Assembly: GCA_024637015.1 (NCBI GenBank) | Contig: JAGXGE010000009.1 | Span: 42,653-106,652 of the forward strand | DNA from: Aequorivita sp. | GTDB lineage: Bacteria > Bacteroidota > Bacteroidia > Flavobacteriales > Flavobacteriaceae | Direction: 5' to 3' | Length of the DNA: 64,000 nucleotides | Part shown: positions 1-8,306 of the stretch, piece by piece | Layout: each line of letters starts with the position of its first letter | Position numbering within the stretch: position 1 is the first letter of the stretch | Program-made: the position numbers and the translations under genes | Notes under the pieces: generated by a model | What the model was told of the DNA's origin: nothing | The model's input: only the letters and a program-made list of their open reading frames with translations | Database searches by the model: none

Positions 1-144
1 GCTCTTTTTTCATGGCACAGACTGTAAATGTAGAAAATTCCTTAACAAAACTTTGTGGATTTTCAATTAAGGATTGGCACGCTATTAACTATTGCCACTT
101 ATGAATAGACTTATTTTTACATCTTATTAACTAAAAGAAAAATT

Positions 145-645
145 ATGAAAAAAGCAATTTTTTTAATGTTTATGGTTTCTGCATTTGGATGGCAGGCTAA
201 TGCTCAGGAAATATCAAAAAATGCCATTGGGATTCGCCTTAGTGAAAGTGATGGCTTTGGGCCGGAAGTTAACTATCAACGGGCAGTTGGCGACGATAAC
301 CGGCTGGAACTTGGGTTGGCATTTCACAGTAAGCGTTATTGGGATGCCGTAAAGCTTACTGGAATATATCAATGGGTTTGGAATATTGATGGTGGTTTCA
401 ATTGGTATGCTGGTCCTGGGTTGGGTGCAGGTGTTGTAAGTTATGATCGTAATAATAACGATTACCCTTATGACGACAGGTATAATGATTCTGAAGCATT
501 CGCCTTTTTAACTGGCGATATTGGGATAGAATACAATTTTGATTTCCCGTTGCTTATTTCATTTGATTTTAGACCACAAGCAAACTTGGGTTACAGAGAT
601 GACGTTAGTTTTGATGTAGGATTGAGTGCTCGTTATCAGTTTTAA
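145..645 (+). CDS. Small outer-membrane beta-barrel-like protein
   Basis: A 166-residue exported protein of unknown function. Residues 1-20 form a signal peptide (MKK start, hydrophobic core, ANA before the likely cut at Q21). The mature part is rich in Gly, Tyr, Asn and Asp and alternates polar and hydrophobic residues, as expected of short outer-membrane beta strands, and it ends in an aromatic Phe (ARYQF) as barrel proteins recognised by BamA usually do. No catalytic motif is visible. An A-rich leader precedes the ATG, and a strong terminator follows, so it is probably a single-gene transcript. Barrel topology is inferred from composition only. Confidence 0.75.
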   Translation: MKKAIFLMFMVSAFGWQANAQEISKNAIGIRLSESDGFGPEVNYQRAVGDDNRLELGLAFHSKRYWDAVKLTGIYQWVWNIDGGFNWYAGPGLGAGVVSYDRNNNDYPYDDRYNDSEAFAFLTGDIGIEYNFDFPLLISFDFRPQANLGYRDDVSFDVGLSARYQF

Positions 646-671
646 AAACCATTTCAATATATTTTTATAAG

Positions 672-697
672 AAATGCCCCTCTAAAAAGGGGCATTT
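672..697 (+). terminator. Rho-independent terminator after the barrel protein gene
   Basis: The inverted repeat AAATGCCCCT / AGGGGCATTT has a short A-rich loop and is followed by a T-rich run. It lies 26 bp after the stop codon of the upstream gene. Confidence 0.8.
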
Positions 698-778
698 TCC
701 TTTTAAAAAATAGGAAAAATCCTGTTTCGTAACTCCAGATTTTATTGCAATTTTAAAATTTCGATAAAATAAAGGATT

Positions 779-2233
779 ATGAAAAAGAATTATGTTGATA
801 TTCATTGCCACCCTTCATTAAAGCCCTACAGTAAAAGCTTTAAGTATAATCCCACCAAACAAAACGCGCTGGATCCAAACCTAAAAAACTCCATTTGGCA
901 TTATAGCCCTCCAAATTTTCTGGAGAAATTCCTCAACAGATTAGTTACGCTTACAAAATTTACCCAAACAGATCTTACAGCTCTTGCCAAAGCTAAATCT
1001 AAAGTAGTTGTTGTTTCGCTTTACCCTTTTGAAAAGCATTTTTTTGGAAAAGAAATATTAGGAATAAAAGGTGTTACCGACGTTTTAGTAAACTTAGCAG
1101 CAAGTATCAGTCAATCGCGAATGGATTACATACGCAGTAATAACGACTATTTTGTTGATTTGATAGATGAATACAACTATTACCAACAACTTCACAATCA
1201 AGTTGAAAATATCGACGGAAAAATTTATACCTATAGATTGGTTCGGAGTTTTAAGGATATTGAGAACAATTTCGCGCAAGAAACCGATTCAAAAAAAATT
1301 ATAAATATCATAATTACTATTGAAGGCGGGCATAGTTTCAATACAGGTATAGCTATAGCAAAAGATATGGCAAGCCGCACGGAAGTAATTGGAAATATAA
1401 AAACCATTAAAGATTGGGAACATCGCCCTATGTTTCTTACGTTAGCACATCATTTTTACAACGAGCTTTGTGGACATGCTCGCAGCATCACTATTGGTAT
1501 GCTGAAAAAAAACCAAGACCGAGGCTTAAATAGCGGTATTACGGAACTTGGCTTTGAGGTGATTGACCTATTACTTGATAATACTGATGGAAAAAGAATC
1601 CCGATAGATGTAAAACATTTGAGCACTGCTTCGCGAAAAGTGTATTATAATTTATTGGATACAAAATATGTTTCCGAAAAAATACCAATAATTGCAAGTC
1701 ACGGAGCGTGCAACGGAAAGCATTCCATCGTGCAATGGAACAAAACCGATTTTCCAGAGCACGAAAAATGGTTTTGTGATATTGACATTAATTTTTATGA
1801 TGATGAATTGATACGAATTGCCCGAAGTAATGGAATCTTCGGAATACAGTTGGACGAAAGGCGTATTGGCAGTAGTAAAGCTATTTCAGAAAGTAAAATG
1901 ATTTTCCCAAACAAACGTAAGCAACTCAACAAAAAAGCACTATTGGTTTGGCGGCAAATACAACATATTGCAGAAGTTCTAGATAAAGAAGGTTTATTTT
2001 GTTGGGGAATACAAAGTATAGGCAGTGATTTTGATGGGATTGTAAACCCGATCAATGGATTGTGGACCGCGGAAAATATGAAGGATTTATCAGAAGAATT
2101 ACTTAATCATGCTGAAGACTATCTTTTAAAAAAATTAATAATGCTCAACGACTTCAACCGAATCAACGCTGAAACTATTGTAGAGCGCGTGATGCAGGAT
2201 AATGCAATGGAATTTATTAAAAGAAATTATTAA
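779..2233 (+). CDS. Membrane-dipeptidase-like amidohydrolase (peptidase M19 family)
   Basis: A predicted zinc-dependent hydrolase of the M19 (renal dipeptidase-like) branch of the amidohydrolase superfamily, which cleaves dipeptides or related amide bonds. Visible motifs are HCH at residues 9-11 near the N-terminus (metal ligands), IEGGHS near 182 (bridging glutamate), SHGACNG near 307 and GSDFDG near 416, in the family order. At 484 residues it is longer than typical M19 enzymes (about 350-400), with an insertion in the first third. There is no signal peptide, so a cytoplasmic location is expected. Its stop lies 9 bp from the stop of the convergent bshA gene. The substrate cannot be told from sequence. 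Confidence 0.75.
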   Translation: MKKNYVDIHCHPSLKPYSKSFKYNPTKQNALDPNLKNSIWHYSPPNFLEKFLNRLVTLTKFTQTDLTALAKAKSKVVVVSLYPFEKHFFGKEILGIKGVTDVLVNLAASISQSRMDYIRSNNDYFVDLIDEYNYYQQLHNQVENIDGKIYTYRLVRSFKDIENNFAQETDSKKIINIIITIEGGHSFNTGIAIAKDMASRTEVIGNIKTIKDWEHRPMFLTLAHHFYNELCGHARSITIGMLKKNQDRGLNSGITELGFEVIDLLLDNTDGKRIPIDVKHLSTASRKVYYNLLDTKYVSEKIPIIASHGACNGKHSIVQWNKTDFPEHEKWFCDIDINFYDDELIRIARSNGIFGIQLDERRIGSSKAISESKMIFPNKRKQLNKKALLVWRQIQHIAEVLDKEGLFCWGIQSIGSDFDGIVNPINGLWTAENMKDLSEELLNHAEDYLLKKLIMLNDFNRINAETIVERVMQDNAMEFIKRNY

Positions 2234-2242
2234 AAATTAACG

Positions 2243-3373
2243 TCACTTCATTTTTAGAATAGCCTCTTCGTATAGTTTTTCATACAAAGGCACAATTTTC
2301 TTGGTGTCATAAATCGTTGCTGCTTCGATCGCCTGTTTTTTAAATTTATTCAATGATTCATCTGTAGCCAATATCTTCAAAGCATTTTCAGCCATTTCCT
2401 CAACATTCCCAACATCGCTTAAAAATCCACTAACACCTTGAATATTTACTTCAGGAAGACCGCCGGTGTTGCTGGAAATAACTGGAACGCCACAAGCCAT
2501 TGCTTCCAGAGCAGCGAGACCGAAACTTTCTTTTTCAGAAGGAAGAATAAATAAATCTGTGAAACATAAAATCTTATCAACTTCATTACTATTTCCTACA
2601 AACAATACTTTTTCCTCTATACCTTTCTTTTCACAAAGCATTTCGCAAGCCTCACGGTCAGGTCCCTCGCCAACAATTATCAATTTTGATGGAATTTTTT
2701 TCTGAATGCGATCAAAGATTTCAATTACATCTTTTACTCGTTTCACTTTTCGAAGATTACTAACGTGTGATATTATCCGTTCGTCTCTATTGGCCATCAT
2801 ATCGCGCTGGCAATCCGTATATGGATTGATTTTGTTTGGAATATCAATAAAGTTTGGGACTACATGAATTTCCTTTCTTATATCAAAAAGACTTAAAGTA
2901 TCTTCCTTCAAACTTTTTGAGACCGAAGTAACAACATCACTATTATTAATACTGAATGTTACTGCTGGTTTATAAAACGGATGGTTTCCAACCAAAGTAA
3001 TATCCGTTCCGTGAAGCGTGGTTACCATAGGGATATAGATGTTTTCTTCCTCTAGCATTTTTTTCGCCATATAGCCTGCATATGCATGCGGAATGGCATA
3101 ATGCACATGCAATACTTCTATTTTATGAAGCTTTACCATATCTACCAACTTGCTGGAAAGCGCAAGTTCATATGGCTGATAATGAAACAGCGGATAAACA
3201 GGCACGGAAACCTCGTGAAAATGAATATTTTTAGAAAGTAGTTCTAGTCTAACGGGTTGTTTGTAGGTAATAAAATGAACCTCGTGTCCATGCTCGGCTA
3301 ATGCTAAGCCCAGTTCCGTGGCAACTACCCCACTTCCTCCGAAGGTTGGGTAACATACTATTGCTATTTTCAT
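2243..3373 (-). CDS. bshA: N-acetyl-alpha-D-glucosaminyl L-malate synthase BshA
   Basis: A GT4-family retaining glycosyltransferase that joins GlcNAc from UDP-GlcNAc to L-malate, the first step of bacillithiol synthesis in the cytoplasm. The N-terminus has the family signature CYPTFGGSGVVATELG (residues 7-22). The C-terminal Rossmann domain carries GEGPDRE and an EX7E-type motif (KESFGLAALEAM, near residues 278-290) that binds the nucleotide sugar. The 376-residue length is normal for BshA. It sits at the end of a leftward gene series, about 130 bp behind the GH3 fusion gene. Its presence implies that the organism uses bacillithiol as a low-molecular-weight thiol; bshB and bshC are not in this window. 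Confidence 0.93.
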   Translation of the reverse strand: MKIAIVCYPTFGGSGVVATELGLALAEHGHEVHFITYKQPVRLELLSKNIHFHEVSVPVYPLFHYQPYELALSSKLVDMVKLHKIEVLHVHYAIPHAYAGYMAKKMLEEENIYIPMVTTLHGTDITLVGNHPFYKPAVTFSINNSDVVTSVSKSLKEDTLSLFDIRKEIHVVPNFIDIPNKINPYTDCQRDMMANRDERIISHVSNLRKVKRVKDVIEIFDRIQKKIPSKLIIVGEGPDREACEMLCEKKGIEEKVLFVGNSNEVDKILCFTDLFILPSEKESFGLAALEAMACGVPVISSNTGGLPEVNIQGVSGFLSDVGNVEEMAENALKILATDESLNKFKKQAIEAATIYDTKKIVPLYEKLYEEAILKMK

Positions 3374-3504
3374 ATTTTTTCTTTTTTAAACCAAGGCCCA
3401 AGACTAAAGGTAAACAGGACAGTTCATTGTTTAATCTATATTAGTTCAATTAATCTAAATTTGTCTTGGGTCATCAGCGAAGCAATCTTGTTTCCTGTTT
3501 CCCT

Positions 3505-6423
3505 TTAATAATCAATTGCGTCATAAATAGCTTCCTGGATTTTACTTCGCAAATCACTTTTTATCAACTTTCGGTTTTCCGGATCAGGAAAGGTTCTGTT
3601 TGATAAAAATACATAAACAATTTCCTGTTCAGGGTCTGCCCATCCAAATGTTCCCGTAAAACCACTATGGCCATAACTGGTCATAGAAACACAACCGCAG
3701 GTTGGCCCCGAAGTTCCCAATTGTGGTTTATCAAAACCAACACCACGCCTTACGTTTTTATCGCAATAATAGCAAGTGTTGAAAAGATCCATCGTTTCGG
3801 GTTTAAAATAACGTATACCCCCATAAAAACCCTTCCATAGATACATTTGCATTATTTTGGCTACATCATTAGAATTGCTAAACAATCCAGCGTGGCCACT
3901 AACGCCACCTAACATCGCTGCGCCTTGGTCGTTCACATAGCCCTGAACTTTCTGTTTTCTGAAAATATCATCCTGTTCCGTGGGCGGAATATTATCTATT
4001 GAAAACTTATCTAAAGGATGGTACATAGTATAATTAGCTCCCAAAGACTCATATATATTTTCCTGAACAATTATTTCCAAGGGTTTACCGAATTTTTGTT
4101 CCAAGTATTTTTTCAAAATATAATACGGTAGATCGCTGTACTTATATTCCAATTTTGGGTTGAGACCGCTCTCACGAATGTCCTTGAATATGGTATCCAT
4201 ATAGTCCCTTCGCATATAGAGATTTTCAGCAACTTCTACATTAAAATCCTTCCCAGGAATATCTGAATAGTATTTTGAGGAAACCCCAGTTTTTTCATCG
4301 TTAAGAGTGTGTCTATAAAAAGGAATCCAAGCCTTGAAACGGGCATAATGTGAAAGCATCTGCTTTAGGCTTACATTTGCTTTGTTTGAGTTTTTATACT
4401 CAGGAAGCATTTCTGATAATTTGGTATCTAGACTTAATTCCCCTTTATCCACTAACTGCATCACTATTGGTAGTGTTGCCAATATTTTTGTCATCGAAGC
4501 GAGGTCGTATACATTGGTATCGCGGACTTCTAGGTTTTTATCGTATTCGTGGTATCCGAAATTTTTCTGATAAATAATTTTTCCTTTACGCGCCACCAAT
4601 ATTTGAGCTCCAGGAAACATTCCTTCGCGAATTCCAAAATTTGCAAGGGAATCAATTTTTCTCAGCTTATAGCTGTTAACACCCACACTTTCGGGAGTTC
4701 CGTATTGAAGTCTTTTGAGTGATTTCGTTTTCAAACTACTGTTTAAAGGAAAATCCTCACCCAATGAAACGGGCAATTTTCCTTTGGCCTCACGGGCGCC
4801 AAAAATTAACTGCGCAGATAATTGCTGTGATACTTTGCTGTTTTGGTAAGACATAACAACACCTTCAAAGTTTGCAGTTGTTTTCAAATCCAGCATAGCA
4901 TACGGTCTAGCAAAAACATCAAGAATCACGGTATTGGTTCGGGCAATTTCATAAAGCCAAACAAGTTCGTTTTCAGAAAAATCAAATTTTTTCCACGGAT
5001 TGTCGTTCGATTTGTGAAAACCGATGATTACGTAATTGTATTCCTTTAATTTTTGCACATAATCATCAAGACTTATAGCCTTTACCCAATCTACGTTCCC
5101 ATATTTTTTTAGCTCATTCAAAAACTCTTCACCAGAATCATCGCCAAAGTTTACATATGCAATCTTTTTCTTCTGAAGGTCTTTTATAGGAAGAATAGCA
5201 CGGTTATTTTTAATTACCGTAAGTGCGTTATCCATTGCTTCTTCATAAAGCGCATCATCGTTCACGGAGTTTAAATCTTCAACCAAATAATAAAGATTTA
5301 CTGGCGTGTAACGGTTTAGGCCAATTTTGTATTTTGCGTAAAGAATTTTCTTGACCGAATAGGCCAAACGCTTTTCAGTAATAATATTTTCATTATAGGA
5401 ATTTATAAGAAATTCCATTGCCTTCGGAACATCCTCAGAAATTAGCAATACATCATTGCCCGCCAAAAATGCCGCAAGTTCTATTTCACCTGGTTTTTTA
5501 AAATCGGAGGCACCTTTCATATTTAAAGCATCCGTAAAAATAAGACCGTTAAAGCCCAATTCCCTCTTCAAAAGATCCGTAACCACATTTGATGAAAGCG
5601 AGGAAGGGTAATTCATTTGTGGTTCCAAAGCAGGAACATTCAAATGTGCCACCATCACGCTATTCAGACCTTGGCTTATCAGTTTTTTATAAGGATATAA
5701 CTCCAATGTATCTAATCGCTCTCTTGAAAAATCAACCGTGGGCAATGTCTTATGACTGTCCACCTCCGTATCTCCGTGACCTGGAAAATGTTTTGCATTT
5801 CCCATAACTCCTGCACTCTGCATTCCTTTCATAAAAGCGAGCGCTTTTTCCGTAACGTTGTCTCTATCCTCTCCAAAAGAGCGGTTTCCGATAATTGGGT
5901 TTTTGGGATTTGTATTTATATCAACAACTGGCGCAAAGTTGATGTGAACGCCCAAACGTTTGGATTGCTCACCAATTCGTCTACCTATTTTCTCAACAAT
6001 TTTATTGTCTGTAATTGCGCCCAAAGTCATATTCCAAGGAAAAGCGTAAGTTGAGTCTAGACGCATTGCCAATCCCCATTCAGCATCCATCCCCACCATT
6101 AAAGGCACTTTGGCTAGTGATTGAAATTCGTTGTTCAGTTTGGCTTGGCGCACAGGGCCACCTTTTGAAAAAATAACACCACCTAAATGATAATTAGTAA
6201 TTAAGTCTTTTATTTTATCTGTTTTTTCTTTGGGGTCGCTAGAAAAAATATCCGCCATAAAAAGTTGGCCCATTTTTTCCTCCAAAGACATATTGTCGTA
6301 AATACTATCAACCCATTTCTTTTGGTTTTGAAAGTCGTTTTTAACAATTAATGGATTGGTTTCCTGAGCTAATGCTGGGAAATATATAAATAGGATAATA
6401 CAAGCGAGCAAAAATTTCTTCAT
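3505..6423 (-). CDS. Exported glycoside hydrolase family 3 / beta-lactamase-like fusion
   Basis: A 972-residue two-domain enzyme. After a signal peptide (MKKFLLACIILF... ending near ALAQ) comes a GH3 domain with KHFPGHGDTEVDSH (near residue 209) and the nucleophile motif FTDALNM (near 294), as in beta-N-acetylglucosaminidases of the NagZ type. The C-terminal part is a serine beta-lactamase/class C-like domain with SMTK (near 642), YSD (near 762) and GHSGFTG (near 917). This fusion is known in Bacteroidota and probably trims peptidoglycan fragments in the periplasm. A longer reading from 6489 would overlap the upstream gene by 49 bp and place a polar stretch before the signal peptide, so the ATG at 6423 is chosen. 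Confidence 0.88.
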   Translation of the reverse strand: MKKFLLACIILFIYFPALAQETNPLIVKNDFQNQKKWVDSIYDNMSLEEKMGQLFMADIFSSDPKEKTDKIKDLITNYHLGGVIFSKGGPVRQAKLNNEFQSLAKVPLMVGMDAEWGLAMRLDSTYAFPWNMTLGAITDNKIVEKIGRRIGEQSKRLGVHINFAPVVDINTNPKNPIIGNRSFGEDRDNVTEKALAFMKGMQSAGVMGNAKHFPGHGDTEVDSHKTLPTVDFSRERLDTLELYPYKKLISQGLNSVMVAHLNVPALEPQMNYPSSLSSNVVTDLLKRELGFNGLIFTDALNMKGASDFKKPGEIELAAFLAGNDVLLISEDVPKAMEFLINSYNENIITEKRLAYSVKKILYAKYKIGLNRYTPVNLYYLVEDLNSVNDDALYEEAMDNALTVIKNNRAILPIKDLQKKKIAYVNFGDDSGEEFLNELKKYGNVDWVKAISLDDYVQKLKEYNYVIIGFHKSNDNPWKKFDFSENELVWLYEIARTNTVILDVFARPYAMLDLKTTANFEGVVMSYQNSKVSQQLSAQLIFGAREAKGKLPVSLGEDFPLNSSLKTKSLKRLQYGTPESVGVNSYKLRKIDSLANFGIREGMFPGAQILVARKGKIIYQKNFGYHEYDKNLEVRDTNVYDLASMTKILATLPIVMQLVDKGELSLDTKLSEMLPEYKNSNKANVSLKQMLSHYARFKAWIPFYRHTLNDEKTGVSSKYYSDIPGKDFNVEVAENLYMRRDYMDTIFKDIRESGLNPKLEYKYSDLPYYILKKYLEQKFGKPLEIIVQENIYESLGANYTMYHPLDKFSIDNIPPTEQDDIFRKQKVQGYVNDQGAAMLGGVSGHAGLFSNSNDVAKIMQMYLWKGFYGGIRYFKPETMDLFNTCYYCDKNVRRGVGFDKPQLGTSGPTCGCVSMTSYGHSGFTGTFGWADPEQEIVYVFLSNRTFPDPENRKLIKSDLRSKIQEAIYDAIDY

Positions 6424-6440
6424 AGCAATGAAAACTGTGA

Positions 6441-6926
6441 TTAGGATAAAAAGCGATTGTGCCAGCTTTCCGCGGCGGGAACTTCCCAATTTTCAAGATA
6501 TTCTGCTTTTGTATTTATAAGATTATTAAAAACAATGGTGTTTTTTGAAACGGATTTATCTTTTGCCATTTTCCTGAAATCTGCCAGAGGTTTGTAAGCA
6601 ATATATTCACCCGAATAGAACGTAACGTTCATTTTATCAAGCAAGTCCACGTCAAATTTTTCTTGAAGCGATTGAATAAAATGTACCGAAGCATCAATAC
6701 TACAACCCGACGCTGAAGCATTTGCTTGATTTAGCCCTAAAACAATAAAGCGATTATACTTAAGTTCTAAACCAGCTTCAAGCTCAGCACCGTGAGCTGT
6801 CCATTTTGTTAAGAAATCTTCTGTTAATTCAGTAATTTCAGCAACTTCATCATCGCTTAATTTTCTATTGGCCTGATATATCCATACTCTGGAATCATCG
6901 GGCAGGTTTTTAAAATCTATCAACAT
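6441..6926 (-). CDS. Conserved hypothetical protein (often labelled ABC transporter ATPase in flavobacteria)
   Basis: A 161-residue soluble protein without signal peptide, membrane segment or Walker motifs, so the transporter label sometimes given to relatives is not supported here. It contains a Ser-Gly-Cys-Ser-Ile segment (ASASGCSIDASVHF) around residue 74 and a mixed alpha/beta pattern. It lies 3 bp downstream of the CCG-domain Fe-S protein gene and 17 bp upstream of the GH3 fusion, so it is co-transcribed with them. The tight spacing suggests a link with the Fe-S pair, but the function is unknown. Confidence 0.75.
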   Translation of the reverse strand: MLIDFKNLPDDSRVWIYQANRKLSDDEVAEITELTEDFLTKWTAHGAELEAGLELKYNRFIVLGLNQANASASGCSIDASVHFIQSLQEKFDVDLLDKMNVTFYSGEYIAYKPLADFRKMAKDKSVSKNTIVFNNLINTKAEYLENWEVPAAESWHNRFLS

Positions 6927-6929
6927 TAT

Positions 6930-7721
6930 TTATAAATCTTCAGCATTTGCAATCATCTCTGCAACGTCCAAAACTTGAACATCATCTTCGGCGTGTTTAG
7001 CCTTAACGCCATCGGTCATCATAGTATTGCAGAACGGACAGGCTGCAGCAATAATTTTTGGTGCAGTCTCTAAAGCTTCTTCGGTACGTTCCACGTTAAT
7101 ATCTTTATTTCCAGCTTCGGGTTCTTTAAACATTTGTGCACCACCAGCGCCACAACAAAGACCTCTTGATTTACAACGTTTCATTTCTACCAATTCCACT
7201 TCCAGTTTTTTAAGTAGTTCACGTGGAGCTTCATATTCACCATTTGCTCTTCCCAAATAACAAGGGTCGTGAAAAGTAATTCGCTTTCCTTTAAATTTTC
7301 CGCCTTCCACTTTCAATCGTCCTTCTTCCATCAAGGATTTTAGAAATTGGGTATGGTGCATTATTTCATAATTACCACCAAGACTAGGGTATTCGTTTTT
7401 TATTGTGTTGAAGCAATGCGGACACGCGGTAACTATTTTCTTTATTTCATAACCGTTCAGCACTTCAATATTTGTCATTGCCTGCATTTGGAAAAGAAAC
7501 TCGTTCCCAGCCCTTTTTGCAGGATCGCCGGTACAGCTTTCCTCAGTTCCCAGAACGGCGAAATCTATATTTGCTTTGTTGAGTAATCTCACAAAGGCTT
7601 TTGTTATTTTTTTTGCACGGTCGTCAAAACTCCCTGCGCAACCTACCCAAAATAATACCTCGGGTTTCTTGCCTTGGGCCATATATTCGGCCATTGTTGG
7701 GACTTTTATTTGTTCAGTCAT
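6930..7721 (-). CDS. CCG-domain Fe-S oxidoreductase subunit (HdrB/GlpC-like)
   Basis: A 263-residue protein with two cysteine-rich CCG domains. It shows GCAGSFDDRAKK, CPHC, DPCYLGR, LCCGAGG and CPFCNTM in the order of the CX(n)CCGX(n)CXXC pattern that binds an unusual [4Fe-4S] cluster in heterodisulfide reductase HdrB, GlpC and LutA. It probably pairs with the membrane Fe-S protein encoded at 8307-9638, acting as catalytic or electron-relay subunit at the inner face of the cytoplasmic membrane. A TTG at 7730 is possible, but the ATG at 7721 is preferred. The true electron donor and acceptor are unknown. Confidence 0.85.
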   Translation of the reverse strand: MTEQIKVPTMAEYMAQGKKPEVLFWVGCAGSFDDRAKKITKAFVRLLNKANIDFAVLGTEESCTGDPAKRAGNEFLFQMQAMTNIEVLNGYEIKKIVTACPHCFNTIKNEYPSLGGNYEIMHHTQFLKSLMEEGRLKVEGGKFKGKRITFHDPCYLGRANGEYEAPRELLKKLEVELVEMKRCKSRGLCCGAGGAQMFKEPEAGNKDINVERTEEALETAPKIIAAACPFCNTMMTDGVKAKHAEDDVQVLDVAEMIANAEDL

Positions 7722-7788
7722 ATTAATCAAATTTGTATGAAAGGGATATAAAATAATTCTAACTTCTATTCAAGAACATCCCCCTTGC

Positions 7789-7804
7789 CCCCCTTTGAAG
7801 GGGG
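7789..7804. repeat. C-rich/G-rich palindrome, terminator-like
   Basis: CCCCCTT and AAGGGGG are separated by TG, preceded by another C run. This kind of C-run/G-run hairpin is common between genes in flavobacteria. It may terminate or stabilise the transcript leaving the HAD-like gene, but no clean T tract follows on the minus strand. Confidence 0.5.
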
Positions 7805-7833
7805 AATCGATTCGTTTTTATTTTAAGTCCGAT

Positions 7834-8268
7834 TTAATCTTTAAACACTTCAATAGTCACTTCTTTTTCTACCAAATCGGTAAATTTTCCTTTGTAACGG
7901 GTTGCTTTTACCAAATGGTTATCCACCCAATGATAGTTGCCACCCCGTGGTTTTCCCATCAACATACTGTGGTATTTAAAACCGTGTTTTTTAAGCCAAG
8001 TTTCGGTTACTTCACGATGGGCTTCTGTACGAGAGGTGAAAAAACAAATTATGTGACCTTCATCATACCATTTATTCAATGTTTTCAACGCATCAGGAAA
8101 TGGTTCGCAAGTTCCCATTCTTTCAGGCTCTTCGTTAGGAATATCATCGGTAATGGTTCCGTCAATGTCAATCAAGTAGTTTTTTGTTCCTTCGGGAAGA
8201 ATCGGGCTCACGTGTTCCCCCTTTTCTACTTTCTTGTGCAGTATTTTATTTACTTCCTCTTTCTTCAT
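7834..8268 (-). CDS. HAD-superfamily hydrolase-like protein
   Basis: A 144-residue cytoplasmic protein with the HAD motif I DIDGTITDD (residues 33-41), motif II FFTSRTE and a conserved GKPRGG region carrying motif III lysine. HAD enzymes form a phospho-aspartate intermediate and usually dephosphorylate small molecules; relatives in Bacteroidota are often named phosphoheptose-isomerase-like without evidence. It sits 38 bp after the membrane Fe-S protein gene and before the CCG gene, in the same direction, apparently inserted between two partner genes. Substrate unknown. Confidence 0.75.
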   Translation of the reverse strand: MKKEEVNKILHKKVEKGEHVSPILPEGTKNYLIDIDGTITDDIPNEEPERMGTCEPFPDALKTLNKWYDEGHIICFFTSRTEAHREVTETWLKKHGFKYHSMLMGKPRGGNYHWVDNHLVKATRYKGKFTDLVEKEVTIEVFKD

Positions 8269-8306
8269 TATATTTCGTTTTTAATTCAAAAAAAATGAAT
8301 TAATTA

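Noticed and set aside
1..13. Possible start of a leftward gene (minus-strand ATG AAA AAA GAG at 13-1)
   Set aside because: Only four codons fall inside the window, too little to support a gene.
6424..6489. Longer N-terminus of the GH3/beta-lactamase fusion
   Set aside because: It overlaps the upstream gene by 49 bp and places a basic stretch before a good signal peptide that starts at 6423.
6441..6926. ABC transporter ATPase
   Set aside because: No Walker A, Walker B or signature motif is present.
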